A stretch of 64,000 nt of DNA, from contig OW203763.1 in the NCBI GenBank assembly GCA_934045905.1, positions 48,584,121 through 48,648,120 on the forward strand. Direction: 5' to 3'. Made by a program: the position numbers and the translations under genes. Under the pieces are notes generated by a model. That model worked only from the letters and a program-made list of their open reading frames with translations. It did no database searches and was not told the DNA's origin. Below, one piece after another: positions 1 through 12,354 of the stretch. Each line of letters begins with the position of its first letter. Position 1 is the stretch's first letter. The DNA is from Leuctra nigra. Taxonomy: Eukaryota; Arthropoda; Insecta; Plecoptera; Leuctridae.

Positions 1-467
1 ATTATCAATAATTAGAAATAGCAAACATTGACGCAGACACAGATTTAAACAATAATATGAACACAGAGGAAGTGTATGAGCATTTCCCAGCTTAAATGAC
101 AGTTTCAATTATCTGCTCAGCCTAAGTACCTATACTAGGTACCTGAGACATAGTAAAACAATACAGTAACATTTTACAAGCAATAGTACTTGTAATCTCA
201 GGGAGTAACATCTTCTTGTTCAATAGGAAATGGGAAATCAATGGATTTCAAAGACTTCAACTTCTCCTGATTAGTAGAAAATTGAAAATGATTTGTCTTT
301 CAATGTGAAACACTTGTATAGTTAGGGGAGATATAGTTTCAGGGGGTGTTTTTTTCTTCATTCCACTCATTTACACATTTGCTATGTAGAATAAAAGAAA
401 CTATTTTACTTTTTATAAATCTGCGTTAAATTCCAACGTTTCGGACAATATATGTGACATTTTACAA
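1..467. other. AT-rich sequence, no gene seen
   Basis: No credible coding frame or RNA gene. At 431-444 the plus strand reads TTCCAACGTTTCGG; its complement (CCGAAACGTTGGAA) resembles the 3' half of hammerhead motifs found in Penelope-like elements, but the CTGANGA half is not visible nearby, so this is at most a remnant. Confidence 0.5.
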
Positions 468-820
468 CAAATAATACCTAGAGAGAGAACTATTAAGTCC
501 GATCAAGCAACTACACACAACATGAACGATGCATCTTCAAATAATACCTAGAGAGAGAACTATTAAGTCCGATCAAGCAACTACACACAACATGAACGAT
601 GCATCTTCAAATAATACCTAGAGAGAGAACTATTAAGTCCGATCAAGCAACTACACACAACATGAACGATGCATCTTCAAATAATACCTAGAGAGAGAAC
701 TATTAAGTCCGATCAAGCAACTACACACAACATGAACGATGCATCTTCAAATAATACCTAGAGAGAGAACTATTAAGTCCGATCAAGCAACTACACACAA
801 CATGAACGATGCATCTTCAA
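468..820. repeat. 70-bp tandem repeat, 5 identical copies
   Basis: Five head-to-tail copies of a 70-bp unit start at 471, 541, 611, 681 and 751. Each runs from ATAATACCTAGAGAGAGAAC to GATGCATCTTCAA, and I see no difference between copies. Perfect identity means a very recent expansion, homogenisation, or an assembly effect. The unit has no open frame of note. Confidence 0.97.
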
Positions 821-3407
821 TGTAAAATGAATTAAACAAAACACGAGATTTCTCGATTGTGTGATTCAATCATTTTCGTTTAAAACGAAGAGCCAAATCA
901 ACGCCGTCTAGTTGTACAAAATGATCAAAACTCAATCGAAGCACAAGGTATTTCTTTCCGATTCCCCACTGATATTTAACCTTTCTAGTCCACCACTCAA
1001 TAACCCCCCTCCCCCTCTCTTCCCCTCACCGCGGATGCATCTCAGCGACGGAGCCTGAATCTGATGGAACAATGAACCAAGTGTACTGTAGTCCAGATAC
1101 AGACAGTGTTGCCAGACCTAGCTCCAGGTGCAGCAGCAACCAATATACAAGATCCAAGATCGACTCAACATGAGCGATGCTAATTATTTTTCATAATTTC
1201 ATAATTTCAATAGTTCAAAAGTTATCAGTACAAGAGTAAGGAACATTTTAGTATTGTGTATTCATTTTATTATTTTGTAAGTATACTAATAATAAACATA
1301 AACACTTGTAATCATTAATGTATGTTAATGTATGGTAAATCTGTAATTCTACAGCTCGTAAACGATGATCTAATTGCAGATTAGATGTTCGGTTGTGTAT
1401 CGGATTTAGAGGGCATTTTCTTTGCTGAAGTATGTCTAGTTCGTCGGTTATCGATTTTTTCTTGTGACATCTGCTGCTTCTTTTTCCGAACAATTTGTGG
1501 AAATTCAGCCTTCAGTCTTGATCTTTTCCAAATCTTTTCTTCATCCTAATAAGTGAATCCTTCTCTTATTATTAATAGAAATCTCCACTTTTGTTTATCG
1601 CTGAATGAACTATAAAGAAGAAGAATTAAAATCTGTCTAAAGTTAGACCCGACATGTGAAGAGACAAGGGTGAGGTAAAGGAATGGATGCACCAGATACA
1701 TGTCTCAGAGATAAGATATAAAGAAAGTAATTGAATGGTTTTAGAGATATTTTATCATAAATCGAGGCAGGACGAAAGGCACATACCACGTTAACAAAAT
1801 GTGACAGGTTCCCTGCAAAAGCAAAAGCAAAATCTCAATCCAAGTAATCTGTTATGCAATTTATGCGTGATTTACCACGGATAAAACAATTTCCTAGAAG
1901 AAGCTAAATAAGTTTGAGACTTGTCTTGAATTGCCCCGCGATTTGCTTCTCTCACTTTTTCCCTGTCTATGTTCAATACTAACAAGCAGATCAAGTTTCT
2001 AACTGATCTTCAGGTTTCTATTCAAATTTCAGAGCGCGAAATTTGAAGCTCAGTATAATCGATTTTTCTGTGACAAAATTCATACTGATCGTAGAAATGT
2101 CACCCATTGGTCGCTTTTTTAGACCGTTGTTGAATACAACAAATGTGTTTGATTTTTTCCCCAATATTTCGGTTTGCTCTCGGGATTATGACTAAACCTT
2201 ATAAACCTTACGATATAAGAGGTAACCTTAGTTCGAATGGGCAGGAAAATTAGAGAAAATACGGTTTTGAAGTTTGCACTCTGATTACAATAACAACGGG
2301 GTTTCATCCATGTTCGAAGGCTTCAACTAATGAATAAACAATGAACCAGTGGTGATTGCAGGAATCTGAGCGTAGTATTTGCACCTTCTGGCAGCCAATG
2401 ACGGCACTTGGAAGACAAAGAGCAACGAAACAATGCCATCGCAGCGCGGCGCATTGCCGAGCACTGCGCTGATGAAGGCATTGTGGCCATGACAGATTAT
2501 TGCAGTTCAATAATGATGATGAGAACAAATAAATACAAACAACTATCAATTCTAATAATACGGCTTGCTCTGTCTAGAGAAAAGGGTGGGGTGGAACGGA
2601 ACTTCGTATTGTAGCATTTGCTTTGTGCTGGTATTTTATGTCCACTTACGTAATTTATGTCCAAAATTAATTACGGAATGAAAACACCATTAATCAATTA
2701 ATCGGAATTAAGCAAAATATTGGGTATTTTGGTCAAAGTAAAATCGGCATTCTACAGAAACAGCTCTCTGAAAAAGATGTGATGGCATCATCCGATTAAG
2801 TCTATGCTAACTTGTCATCTATAGGTAACTCCTGTAAGTGAGCTCTGATTTCATTAACCAATCTACTAAATATAATTTACAATTCAGTTTATTAAGCGAG
2901 CGTAGCGAGCGTTTCTACGGGACTCTTAGGTATGCCTCTTTCTCTGTTTGTTTGTAATTTTGTGTCCAGCGCCCAGGTCACCCGATCAACCTATCGAGCT
3001 GACATCTTGAACACTCACAAATATCATTCTAACATAGACCTGTATAGTTTTTGAGCAATATTCAAATAAAACAGTTGATCATTTTTATTAAGACCCTTGC
3101 CGCGCGACACCCTGCTGAGTTGACCAATGTCACTTCCAGTCTGCTCCACCCCTCCACTAATGACCAGCCAGCCCCCAACCATTAAGAAAAAGGTTGTTTT
3201 CCTTTCACTCAAGTGAAAGACAGGGGTCAATCATTTGCAAACTTTTTAAAGTAATACGACATTGATTTTACATCACAAATGGATTTCAAATTAAAAATTG
3301 ATATGAATCATTTTTGATTATTGAATTTCGGTTAATCTTTTCTAGAGTAAAATAAAGTCGTTTAAATTATTTCATAGTATTGCGTGGCCGAGGGTATTCG
3401 AGGTGTT
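821..3407. other. Intergenic, no gene recognised
   Basis: Only short frames with no recognisable domain, repeat or signal peptide. A pyrimidine-rich stretch lies at 1003-1028. At 2894-2911 there is a short direct duplication of GCGAGCGTA; a related GCGAGCGAAGCGAGCG-type motif occurs at about 21720, suggesting a degraded transposon end. Confidence 0.5.
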
Positions 3408-3457
3408 GCACGTACCGGTGCTCGCTTATCAACGCGTTACACTGAGCGTTTTCCTAG
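3408..3457 (+). repeat. Dispersed repeat fragment (family TGCTCGCT-ATCAACGC)
   Basis: About 50 bp containing GGTGCTCGCTTATCAACGCG and then ACACTGAGCGTTTTCCTA. It recurs at 52417-52464 in the same orientation with a few substitutions, and in part at 22845-22872 in inverted orientation. A transposon end is likely; the family is not identified. Confidence 0.75.
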
Positions 3458-4210
3458 TATTTCTCACTTGATGTAATTTCACATCGTTGATGGTTTAGAA
3501 TATCATTATCATAATCATATAAGGTGCATGTGTTGTTAAAGATCACATGAGATGGCACGGGGAAGTCCCCTGCAACCGAGCACCAGAGCACCCGAGCCCC
3601 CGAGCACCCGAGCACCAGAGCAACACGGACAAGTGCCAGGGCAGCACCAGTCACATGGACATCTGCTCTTCTCATCCAATCATTATACAGCCCTAGAGGA
3701 CGAATCTTTGGGAATTTCATAGGCTAATTGAGTAGCATAGCTTGTGTATTCTTAGTTTTGCCCCGGACTCTAATCGGAATCACTCCAATCACATCATCTG
3801 GGTTCCATAAAGGTTCTTTAAATAACTAATGTCATTCAATTTTTACTTCCTTGCCCTCCAATCTCAAACCATGGAGGTGCTCAAACTGTCAAATTACAAT
3901 TTACTGTTTTTCAAATAAAATATAAATAATCACAGAGTCAATTATAATGTTAGACATTCTTACCAAAGTAATGCAATCTACTGTGTCTGAAGTTCCAAAA
4001 CGTCGATTTAAAAAATTAAATTATATTATAGTCTGCGAATTGTACGGAACCGATTGGAACCCAAATGGAACCGGCATCGGAACCGACATTCATTTGGCTT
4101 CCATGTCTCTGGTTTTGGCCGACTCACCTTTCAACAAATGCTCGCGGGAAGTTCCTGGGAGAAATGCGTTTCCGTCATGTTGTGACCATCACTATAACTT
4201 ATCAATGATG
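3458..4210. other. Intergenic with short GAGCAC-rich tandem tract
   Basis: 3576-3622 is a compact tandem tract built from CCGAGCACC and AGAGCA blocks. The rest shows nothing recognisable. A 153-codon frame beginning at 3947 reads directly through the poly-C run at 4297 and has no domain, so I do not call it a gene. Confidence 0.5.
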
Positions 4211-4250
4211 CACGTGGAGGCTTGTGGAGGCTTGTGGAGGCTTGTGGAGG
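4211..4250. repeat. 10-bp tandem repeat, 4 copies
   Basis: CTTGTGGAGG occurs three times in a row, preceded by a variant copy CACGTGGAGG. Confidence 0.9.
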
Positions 4251-4296
4251 TGTCCGCCTGGGCTGACGTACACCCCGAGTGTCCGCTGGGAAATCG

Positions 4297-4320
4297 CCCC
4301 CCCCCCCCCCCCCCCCCCCC
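4297..4320. repeat. Poly-C run, 24 bases
   Basis: Uninterrupted C homopolymer. Similar runs recur across the window (7559, 15079, 22254, 24351, 34601, 34844, 57624; G runs at 28006 and 57343). Confidence 0.95.
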
Positions 4321-5906
4321 GGCCCCACGTCCAGGAGGTGAGACGTGCTCCCAATCAAGCCAGCTTCTGGCAGAAACACAGCCTCTAGGACCAAGGGAGG
4401 GTCTGTAACCAAATCATCCTTGTCTCCCGTCTTTAAACAACACGACTCCTACTTTTATCACGTCGCGCTCGACTCAAAACACTCCACGACATTGCATAGA
4501 GAAATGTTTCGTGGAGGTGAAACAAAACAGATTTCACACTGTCTTCGCATTCATTCAGACTGACTTGCATTCAACTTGATTCAGTAACAACATCATTTCC
4601 ATTGATAGTTCATTTAAATAAGATATGTCCACAAACGAATGGATAAAAACGCGTCCAATTATAACCTTTTTGATTGCGTCATTACAAAATCCTTAAAAGA
4701 AAGCAATATAACCTCGCCAGACAGATAGTTTTTGTGTCACGAATCCCAGGTAAATTCTTTCACCCTGTGGAAGCTGTTTTCTTCAGCTCAGTATTGAAAT
4801 CAAAACTGACAAGACAAGACTTTGACAAAAAATATTTGGAAATATCCCCGTACTATGTATCCGGAAATTGTCAAATGTGTATGAGGAAAATGAGTTTCCC
4901 TACAAAACTTGGAAATCTGTTTTTCATTCTTTGCAAAATTACTTTTAAAAAATCAATATTCTTGTGGTCTTACTGCATTCATTATCATCAAATAGTAGGT
5001 AACATATATAGTATATGACATGCAAGTGCACTGTTGCCAAATGTAGTCCTCTTGCTGGGTGGTCGGTAAAGTTCATGACAAATTAAACAGATACCTTACA
5101 TTTTTCCCATATTTTTTTACAACAAAAAAAAACTCATTTGGCCGGCAACAAGAATGTCAAATTTTTCTTGTGAAGTGTCCTATATGTATAGCGCTGATGA
5201 TACATCAATAAAATACACGCGTTCAATGTTATACCTTGGGGACATTTGCAGATCATTTTATCACCTGTTATTATGACCAATTCGAAGCATTTTGAGCATG
5301 TATTCATTAAATCAATACAGGGTTAGAAATGCTATGGTGTAACTAATTGCTAAATTTTAGTTAAGTCTTCTCTAAAATTATGAGCCTGAAAATCCTTTCT
5401 AAGTCAGCAAGCTCCTATACTTGCGTATTCTGTTCGGTATTATGTGCCAAATTTGATTTATATCGGCGATAGGCGGGAAATAAAATATTGCTTCATTTAA
5501 TGTGAATTTACACAATTAATAATACGGAATTCCCGTCATGTTTATGAGTCTACCCAAAATTACCGAAAACCAATAAGTTAGTTTTACCGGCCGCCATATT
5601 TGGCAACGTTGACAAATTCACAAGAATTCTGCAGTTCAAAGTACGAAATAGTTCATTAGTAAAATTCAGTTATTTAAAAATCATAAAAATTCCCATGACG
5701 GTAAAATTGGTCGAGAATATTTCCTTTTGACATCTCAACCAAACCAAATGTGCTCAAGTATTGAAATTAGGGATGGTACTACTTTATCTATGAACCTATG
5801 TACCGATGAAAAAGCTGGGTAATTTCAAGGGAAATCACCAGTAAATTAACCAGGCAACGTAAAAGATAAAAAAAAATTGGCAAACTAAAATATAACAGTA
5901 CCAAAT
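4321..5906. other. Intergenic, no gene recognised
   Basis: AT-rich with scattered short frames; the longest (4674-5018, plus) has no recognisable domain. GTTGCCAAATG near 5031 and its near-complement ATTTGGCAACG near 5598 could be ends of a decayed inverted-repeat element, but this is weak. Confidence 0.4.
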
Positions 5907-6878
5907 ACACGCGTGACAATAATCAGGCGTAAGTAAGGGCACACTCACGCACGACATTAATCACGCGTGAGTAAAAACAAAGGCACACTCACGCACGACA
6001 TTAACTAGGCGTGAGTGAAAGCATGGGCACACTCACGCTCGACATTAACTAGGCGTGTGTGAAAACATGGGCACACTCACGCACGAATTAATCACGCGTG
6101 AGTAAAAACATAAGCACACTCACGCACGACATTAACTAGGCGTGAGTGAAAGCATGGGCACACTCACGCACGACAATAATCACGCGTGAGTGAAAACATA
6201 GGCACACTCACGCACGACATTAACTGGGCGTGTGTGAAAACATGGGCACACTCACGCACGACATTAATCACGCGTGAGTAAAAACATAAGCACACTCACG
6301 CACGACATTAACTAGGCGTGAGTGAAAACATGGACACACTCACGCACGACATTAACTAGGCGTGAGTGAAAACATGGACACACTTACGCACGAAAAATTA
6401 CGCGTGAATAAAAACATGGGCACACTCACGCATGACAATAATCACGCGTGAGTGAAAACATGGGCACACTCACGCACGACAAAAATCACGCGTGAGTAAA
6501 AACTTAAGCACACTCACGCATGACATTAACTAGGCGTGAGTGAAAACATGGGCACACTCACGCACGACATTTATCACGCCTGAGTGAAAACATGGACACA
6601 TTCACGCACGACATTAACTAGGCGTGAGTGAAAACATGGGCACACTCACGCACGACATTTATCACGCCTGAGTGAAAACATGGGCACACTCACGCACGAC
6701 AATAATCACGCGTGAGTGAAAACATGGACACATTCACGCACAACATTAACTAGGCGTGAGTGAAAACATGGGCACACTCACGCACGACATTTATCACGCC
6801 TGAGTGAAAACATGGGCACACTCACGCACGACAATAATCACGCGTGAGTGAAAACATGGACACATTCACGCACGACAT
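5907..6878. repeat. 44-bp minisatellite of self-complementary units, ~22 copies
   Basis: The unit is about 44 bp, containing CACTCACGCACGACA, a short AT-rich part, then GCGTGAGTG and AAAACATGGG. In most units CACTCACGC and GCGTGAGTG are reverse complements 14 bp apart, so single strands can fold into a row of 9-bp stem-loops. Two main unit types alternate, with ATCACGCGTGAGT or ACTAGGCGTGAGT at the centre. The array stops abruptly before AT-rich sequence. No coding frame persists because the period is not a multiple of three. Confidence 0.95.
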
Positions 6879-6980
6879 ATTTAAAGTTCAGTTTAGTTTA
6901 TTTCACTCATTTTTACATCAAACATAATAGTAAAAGTTAAGATAATGGATAGGTGCAAGGATTTTCACGCACAAAAGTCG

Positions 6981-7023
6981 CGAGCCAATTAATAGAATAG
7001 GGGGTATTCTATTAATTGGCTCG
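6981..7023. repeat. Perfect hairpin, 19-bp stem, GGGGG loop
   Basis: CGAGCCAATTAATAGAATA (6981-6999) is followed by GGGGG and then its exact reverse complement (7005-7023). It is an isolated structure about 100 bp past the 44-bp array. Confidence 0.95.
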
Positions 7024-7303
7024 AATCTCCGATTGTTTGCCCCTGTTTGTTTTCTTTTCTTTTCTTTACTCATTACAGGTCAAACAAACAACGTAACGGA
7101 TCAGGGTATTCACAAACTTACATTACTATCGTCATCGTGATTGGTTATATGATTTTTGGCAAGATCGGTCCATTGGTTAATCGGAAATCAAAGTAAAGGA
7201 TCGTGAACACTGCAAATGACCTTCTAGTTGCAATGGAAAGCAGATTATTTAACATTGATTAGTGGCGTTATGCTTTTAATTGTCATATGTTTTCTGCGAA
7301 GGG
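7024..7303. other. No feature recognised
   Basis: Pyrimidine-rich near 7049-7068 (TTTTC repeats); otherwise unremarkable. Confidence 0.5.
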
Positions 7304-7360
7304 AATTCCAGTTGAAGGTACTGAGCGTAAGGGAAACGCTCAGTACCTTCAACTGGAATT
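7304..7360. repeat. Perfect hairpin, 25-bp stem, 7-nt loop
   Basis: Left arm 7304-7328 begins AATTCCAGTTGAAGG; the right arm 7336-7360 is its exact reverse complement; the loop is AAGGGAA. The size resembles a microRNA precursor stem, but perfect pairing and lack of any bulge fit a recent inverted duplication better. Confidence 0.95.
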
Positions 7361-8924
7361 GACAAAACACATTGCACCCCACATGAGTGCAGTATTTGTG
7401 CAATGTTGTGGAGGTTTGCTCGTGTCTCGCTGGCAATGTCTTGAGAGCGAAGTCAGGGCCCGGCTTGCTATGGCCACAGAAACCGGTTCACAGAGCACTG
7501 TTGCCACATTCTGCCCTCGTGGTTGCCTTGCCGCCTCGCTCCGGACCAGATCTTCTTGCCCCCCCCCCCCCCCCCCCCCCAACCACCGGCCAGGCCGTGT
7601 ACAGAGATGTTTTGATTGCCAATCTTGTCCCGAACACGTAACGCGATCTTAAACATTTTAGACTTCAGCAATGTTCACTGTATACAGACAATGTAGTGGA
7701 TACATAACAAGATTTACGGTACGGAAGAAAATAACGATAAAAAATATGCAAGTGACTTCTAAAGCCATACGAAAAGTGTGGATTCGTGTAGCTGTATTCG
7801 AGATAAGGCGTAAAATGGGATTTATAGGTACGTTTTAGTTTTGTTTTACGATGTCGGAAAAGTGACGGTTCCTTGATGTTGATATTGACGCGGTTGTTTC
7901 CCTGATGGCTCTCTCAGCCCATGTGACCACGGCCCACCACCCCGCACCCCCTACCCTTATGCCGTGTTGATTGTATCCCACCAACAATAGCTACCTTGGA
8001 ATGCACCATCTGCGACCTAAGCCGATCAGCCGAGAGATGAAACAACATCTCGTCGGGTTTCTTTTTTTTTCACTGAACAACCAAAGCTGGCCAAGCCGTA
8101 TATATCATGCTGCTTTTGAAATCATGGACTGTCAAGAGAGCCCCCCTGTGAGCCCGAGTTTGAATCCCGAATACCCATGAATTATGTCTTCTTTCATCGA
8201 AGTAGTTGCTATGATATAAGCCCTAAGCCGACGTTTTTACACAGTCCAAAATACGTGAATGCACAGATTCGAATATTGCGAAATTAGAAACCGCAGATTA
8301 GGAAATGATTAGGTACATTCAGAATAAATTTGGTAATAATAAACTCTTTTTTCTTCTAGTCTGTCAGTAATTTTTACGCTGCGACTGGCATTTAATTTTC
8401 TACAGTTAGCTTGTAACAAATCACAGTTTCTTTCATCGTAACGAATCAAGCGTACAATGACAAACCATTCGATTTCTAATTTTCTCTTGAATCTGTTCGC
8501 CAAAACGTCGCCACAACCTCGGAATGAGGGAAACAGAGGAACAGACTCGAATGTCTGTTGGTTGTCATCATGTGCATTCCATGTGCGCGGAGACTTGAGA
8601 CCCGTGCTTGAGACCAAATCCATCCACTATCCAGCGAGTCGACAGAGGCGCTGGATAGGTACAATAACCTTGGTAGGGGCGGCGGAGGGGGAGGGAGGGG
8701 AACAAACCAGAAAGAACAGACACCGAGCAAGAGTGGAATGTTCGGAGCGGCCATGTTGGCTGCCTTTACTCGCCCAACGCTCGACAGGTAATAGCGCATT
8801 ATCTTCTTCATTCATGCATTTCATTATGAAATTACCCTGGAGTTAACACATTGCCAGTTATGCAAATGTTTTTCAAACTATTTGCAGAGCAATTGTCGTA
8901 GAGCTCGATCGATCGCATTGGTGT
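7361..8924. other. Intergenic with poly-C run at 7559-7580
   Basis: A 22-base C run lies at 7559-7580. Overlapping frames on both strands around 7287-7671 and 8309-8846 have no recognisable domain and cross low-complexity G/C tracts. A purine-rich GGAGGGGGAGGGAGGGG tract lies near 8684-8700. No gene is supported. Confidence 0.45.
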
Positions 8925-11443
8925 CCACGTGGTTGTTTTGTCTCTCAGACAGGGTTCACACATGCAACATCAACAATAGTGTTTCACTCATCTCTATACC
9001 GAACCGATCCACGTGGTTGTTTTGTCTCTCAGACAGGGTTCACACATGCAACATCAACAATAGTGTTTCACTCATCTCTATACCGAACCGACCCACGTGG
9101 TTGTTTTGTCTCTCAGACAGGGTTCACACATGCAACATTAACAATAGTGTTTCACTCATCTCTATACCGAACCGACCCACGTAGTTGTTTTGTCTTTCAG
9201 AACGGGTTCACACTTGCAACATCAACAATAATGTTTCACTCATCTCTATACCGAACCGACCCACGTGGTTGTTTTGTCTTTCAGAACGGGTTCACACATG
9301 CAACATCAACAATAGTGTTTCACTCATCTCTATACCGAACCGACCCACGTGGTTGTTTTGTCTCTCAGACAGGGTTCACACATGCAACATCAACAATAGT
9401 GTTTCACTCATCTCTATACCGAACCGACCCACGTGGTTGTTTTGTCTCTCAGACAGGGTTCACACTTGCAACATCAACAATAATGTTTCACTCATCTCTA
9501 TACCGAACCGACCCACGTGGTTGTTTTGTCTTTCAGACAGGGTTCACACATGCAACATCAACAATAATGTTTCACTCATCTCTATACCGAACCGATCCAC
9601 GTGGTTGTTTTGTCTTTCAGAACGGGTTCACACTTGCAACATCAACAATAATGTTTCACTCATCTCTATACCGAACCGACCCACGTGGTTGTTTTGTCTT
9701 TCAGACAGGGTTCACACATGCAACATCAACAATAATGTTTCACTCATCTCTATACCGAACCGATCCACGTGGTTGTTTTGTCTTTCAGACAGGGTTCACA
9801 CATGCAACATCAACAATAATGTTTCACTCATCTCTATATTGAACCGATCCACGTGGTTGTTTTGTCTTTCAGACAGGGTTCACACATGCAACATCAACAA
9901 TAATGTTTCACTCATCTCTATACCGAACCGACCCACGTGGTTGTTTTGTCTTTCAGACAGGGTTCACACATGCAACATCAACAATAATGTTTCACTCATC
10001 TCTATACCGAACCGATCCACGTGGTTGTTTTGTCTTTCAGAACGGGTTCACACATGCAACATCAACAATAATGTTTCACTCATCTCTATACCGAACCGAC
10101 CCACGTGGTTGTTTTGTCTTTCAGACAGGGTTCACACATGCAACATCAACAATAATGTTTCACTCATCTCTATACCGAACCGACCCACGTGGTTGTTTTG
10201 TCTTTCAGACAGGGTTCACACATGCAACATCAACAATAATGTTTCACTCATCTCTATACCGAACCGACCCACGTGGTTGTTTTGTCTTTCAGACAGGGTT
10301 CACACATGCAACATCAACAATAATGTTTCACTCATCTCTATACCGAACCGACCCACGTGGTTGTTTTGTCTTTCAGAACGGGTTCACACATGCAACATCA
10401 ACAATAGTGTTTCACTCATCTCTATACCGAACCGACCCACGTGGTTGTTTTGTCTCTCAGACAGGGTTCACACTTGCAACATCAACAATAATGTTTCACT
10501 CATCTCTATACCGAACCGACCCACGTGGTTGTTTTGTCTTTCAGACAGGGTTCACACATGCAACATCAACAATAATGTTTCACTCATCTCTATACCGAAC
10601 CGATCCACGTGGTTGTTTTGTCTTTCAGAACGGGTTCACACTTGCAACATCAACAATAATGTTTCACTCATCTCTATACCGAACCGACCCACGTGGTTGT
10701 TTTGTCTTTCAGACAGGGTTCACACATGCAACATCAACAATAATGTTTCACTCATCTCTATACCGAACCGATCCACGTGGTTGTTTTGTCTTTCAGACAG
10801 GGTTCACACATGCAACATCAACAATAATGTTTCACTCATCTCTATATTGAACCGATCCACGTGGTTGTTTTGTCTTTCAGACAGGGTTCACACATGCAAC
10901 ATCAACAATAATGTTTCACTCATCTCTATACCGAACTGACCCACGTGGTTGTTTTGTCTTTCAGACAGGGTTCACACATGCAACATCAACAATAATGTTT
11001 CACTCATCTCTATACCGAACCGATCCACGTGGTTGTTTTGTCTTTCAGAACGGGTTCACACATGCAACATCAACAATAATGTTTCACTCATCTCTATACC
11101 GAACCGACCCACGTGGTTGTTTTGTCTTTCAGACAGGGTTCACACATGCAACATCAACAATAATGTTTCACTCATCTCTATACCGAACCGACCCACGTGG
11201 TTGTTTTGTCTTTCAGACAGGGTTCACACATGCAACATCAACAATAATGTTTCACTCATCTCTATACCGAACCGATCCACGTGGTTGTTTTGTCTTTCAG
11301 AACGGGTTCACACTTGCAACATCAACAATAATGTTTCACTCATCTCTATACCGAACCGACCCACGTGGTTGTTTTGTCTTTCAGAACGGGTTCACACTTG
11401 CAACATCAACAATAATGTTTCACTCATCTCTATACCGAACCGA
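8925..11443. repeat. 84-bp minisatellite, 30 copies, with 12-unit higher-order duplication
   Basis: Thirty units start every 84 bp from 8925. Each runs CCACGTGGTTG, TTTTGTCTTTCAG or TTTTGTCTCTCAG, then GGGTTCACACATGCAACATC and ends near CTATACCGAACCGA. Because 84 is 28 codons, two plus-strand frames stay open for hundreds of codons (for example 9185-10939 and 9903-10850). These are repeat artefacts with no start context, domain or signal peptide. Twenty-nine of thirty units carry CACGTG (the unit at 9177 has CACGTA). The variant pattern of units 7-15 (9429-10184) recurs in units 19-27 (10437-11192), offset 1008 bp, including the rare TATATTGAACC variant at 9840 and 10848. Confidence 0.97.
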
Positions 11444-11708
11444 TAGCAAAGATTTTAAGAACAATTTTCTTACAGAGTTCTAACATTTTCTATGGTCCAA
11501 CTCCGCCCGAGGCAGAGGCAGGACGGGCCCCGTCATGACGTCATTGACAGCAGAAGGAGCCACCAATGGCGAGGCAGGACGGGCCCCAGGTGCGGGTTAA
11601 CATGCCAACACCATCATTACAATCCTGGTTATACTTCCTGCCGCATCTAATCCATTCATTTACACAGAATTCCATATCTAATGTGAACACCTCCAGTAGG
11701 TATCATAT
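11444..11708. other. Spacer with short GC-rich direct repeat and CRE palindrome
   Basis: GAGGCAGGACGGGCCCC occurs at 11515-11531 and again at 11571-11587. Between them, TGACGTCA at 11536-11543 is a perfect CRE-type palindrome; its role is unknown. Confidence 0.7.
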
Positions 11709-11748
11709 TTTGGTGTTTAACGTCGCACTGTTCTGCAACTAGGCTACT
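11709..11748 (-). mobile_element. SINE 3' tail fragment
   Basis: Read on the minus strand, this matches the 3' end of the poly-A-tailed SINE at 53440-53711: the shared core is TGCAGAACAGTGCGACGTTAA, here preceded by AGCCTAGT and there by AGCCTCGC. The expanded trinucleotide tract begins immediately upstream of it on the same strand. Confidence 0.75.
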
Positions 11749-11756
11749 GCCGTAGT

Positions 11757-12354
<598 letters not shown>

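Noticed and set aside
3947..4408. 153-codon plus-strand frame
   Set aside because: Runs through a 24-base C homopolymer and a 10-bp repeat; no recognisable domain.
7304..7360. microRNA precursor
   Set aside because: Perfect 25-bp pairing without bulges and a 7-nt loop is atypical; no expression evidence. Kept only as a hairpin.
9185..10939. 584-codon open frame in the 84-bp array
   Set aside because: Period 84 is divisible by three, so any stop-free unit gives a long frame; two frames are open at once, and there is no domain, signal peptide or gene context.
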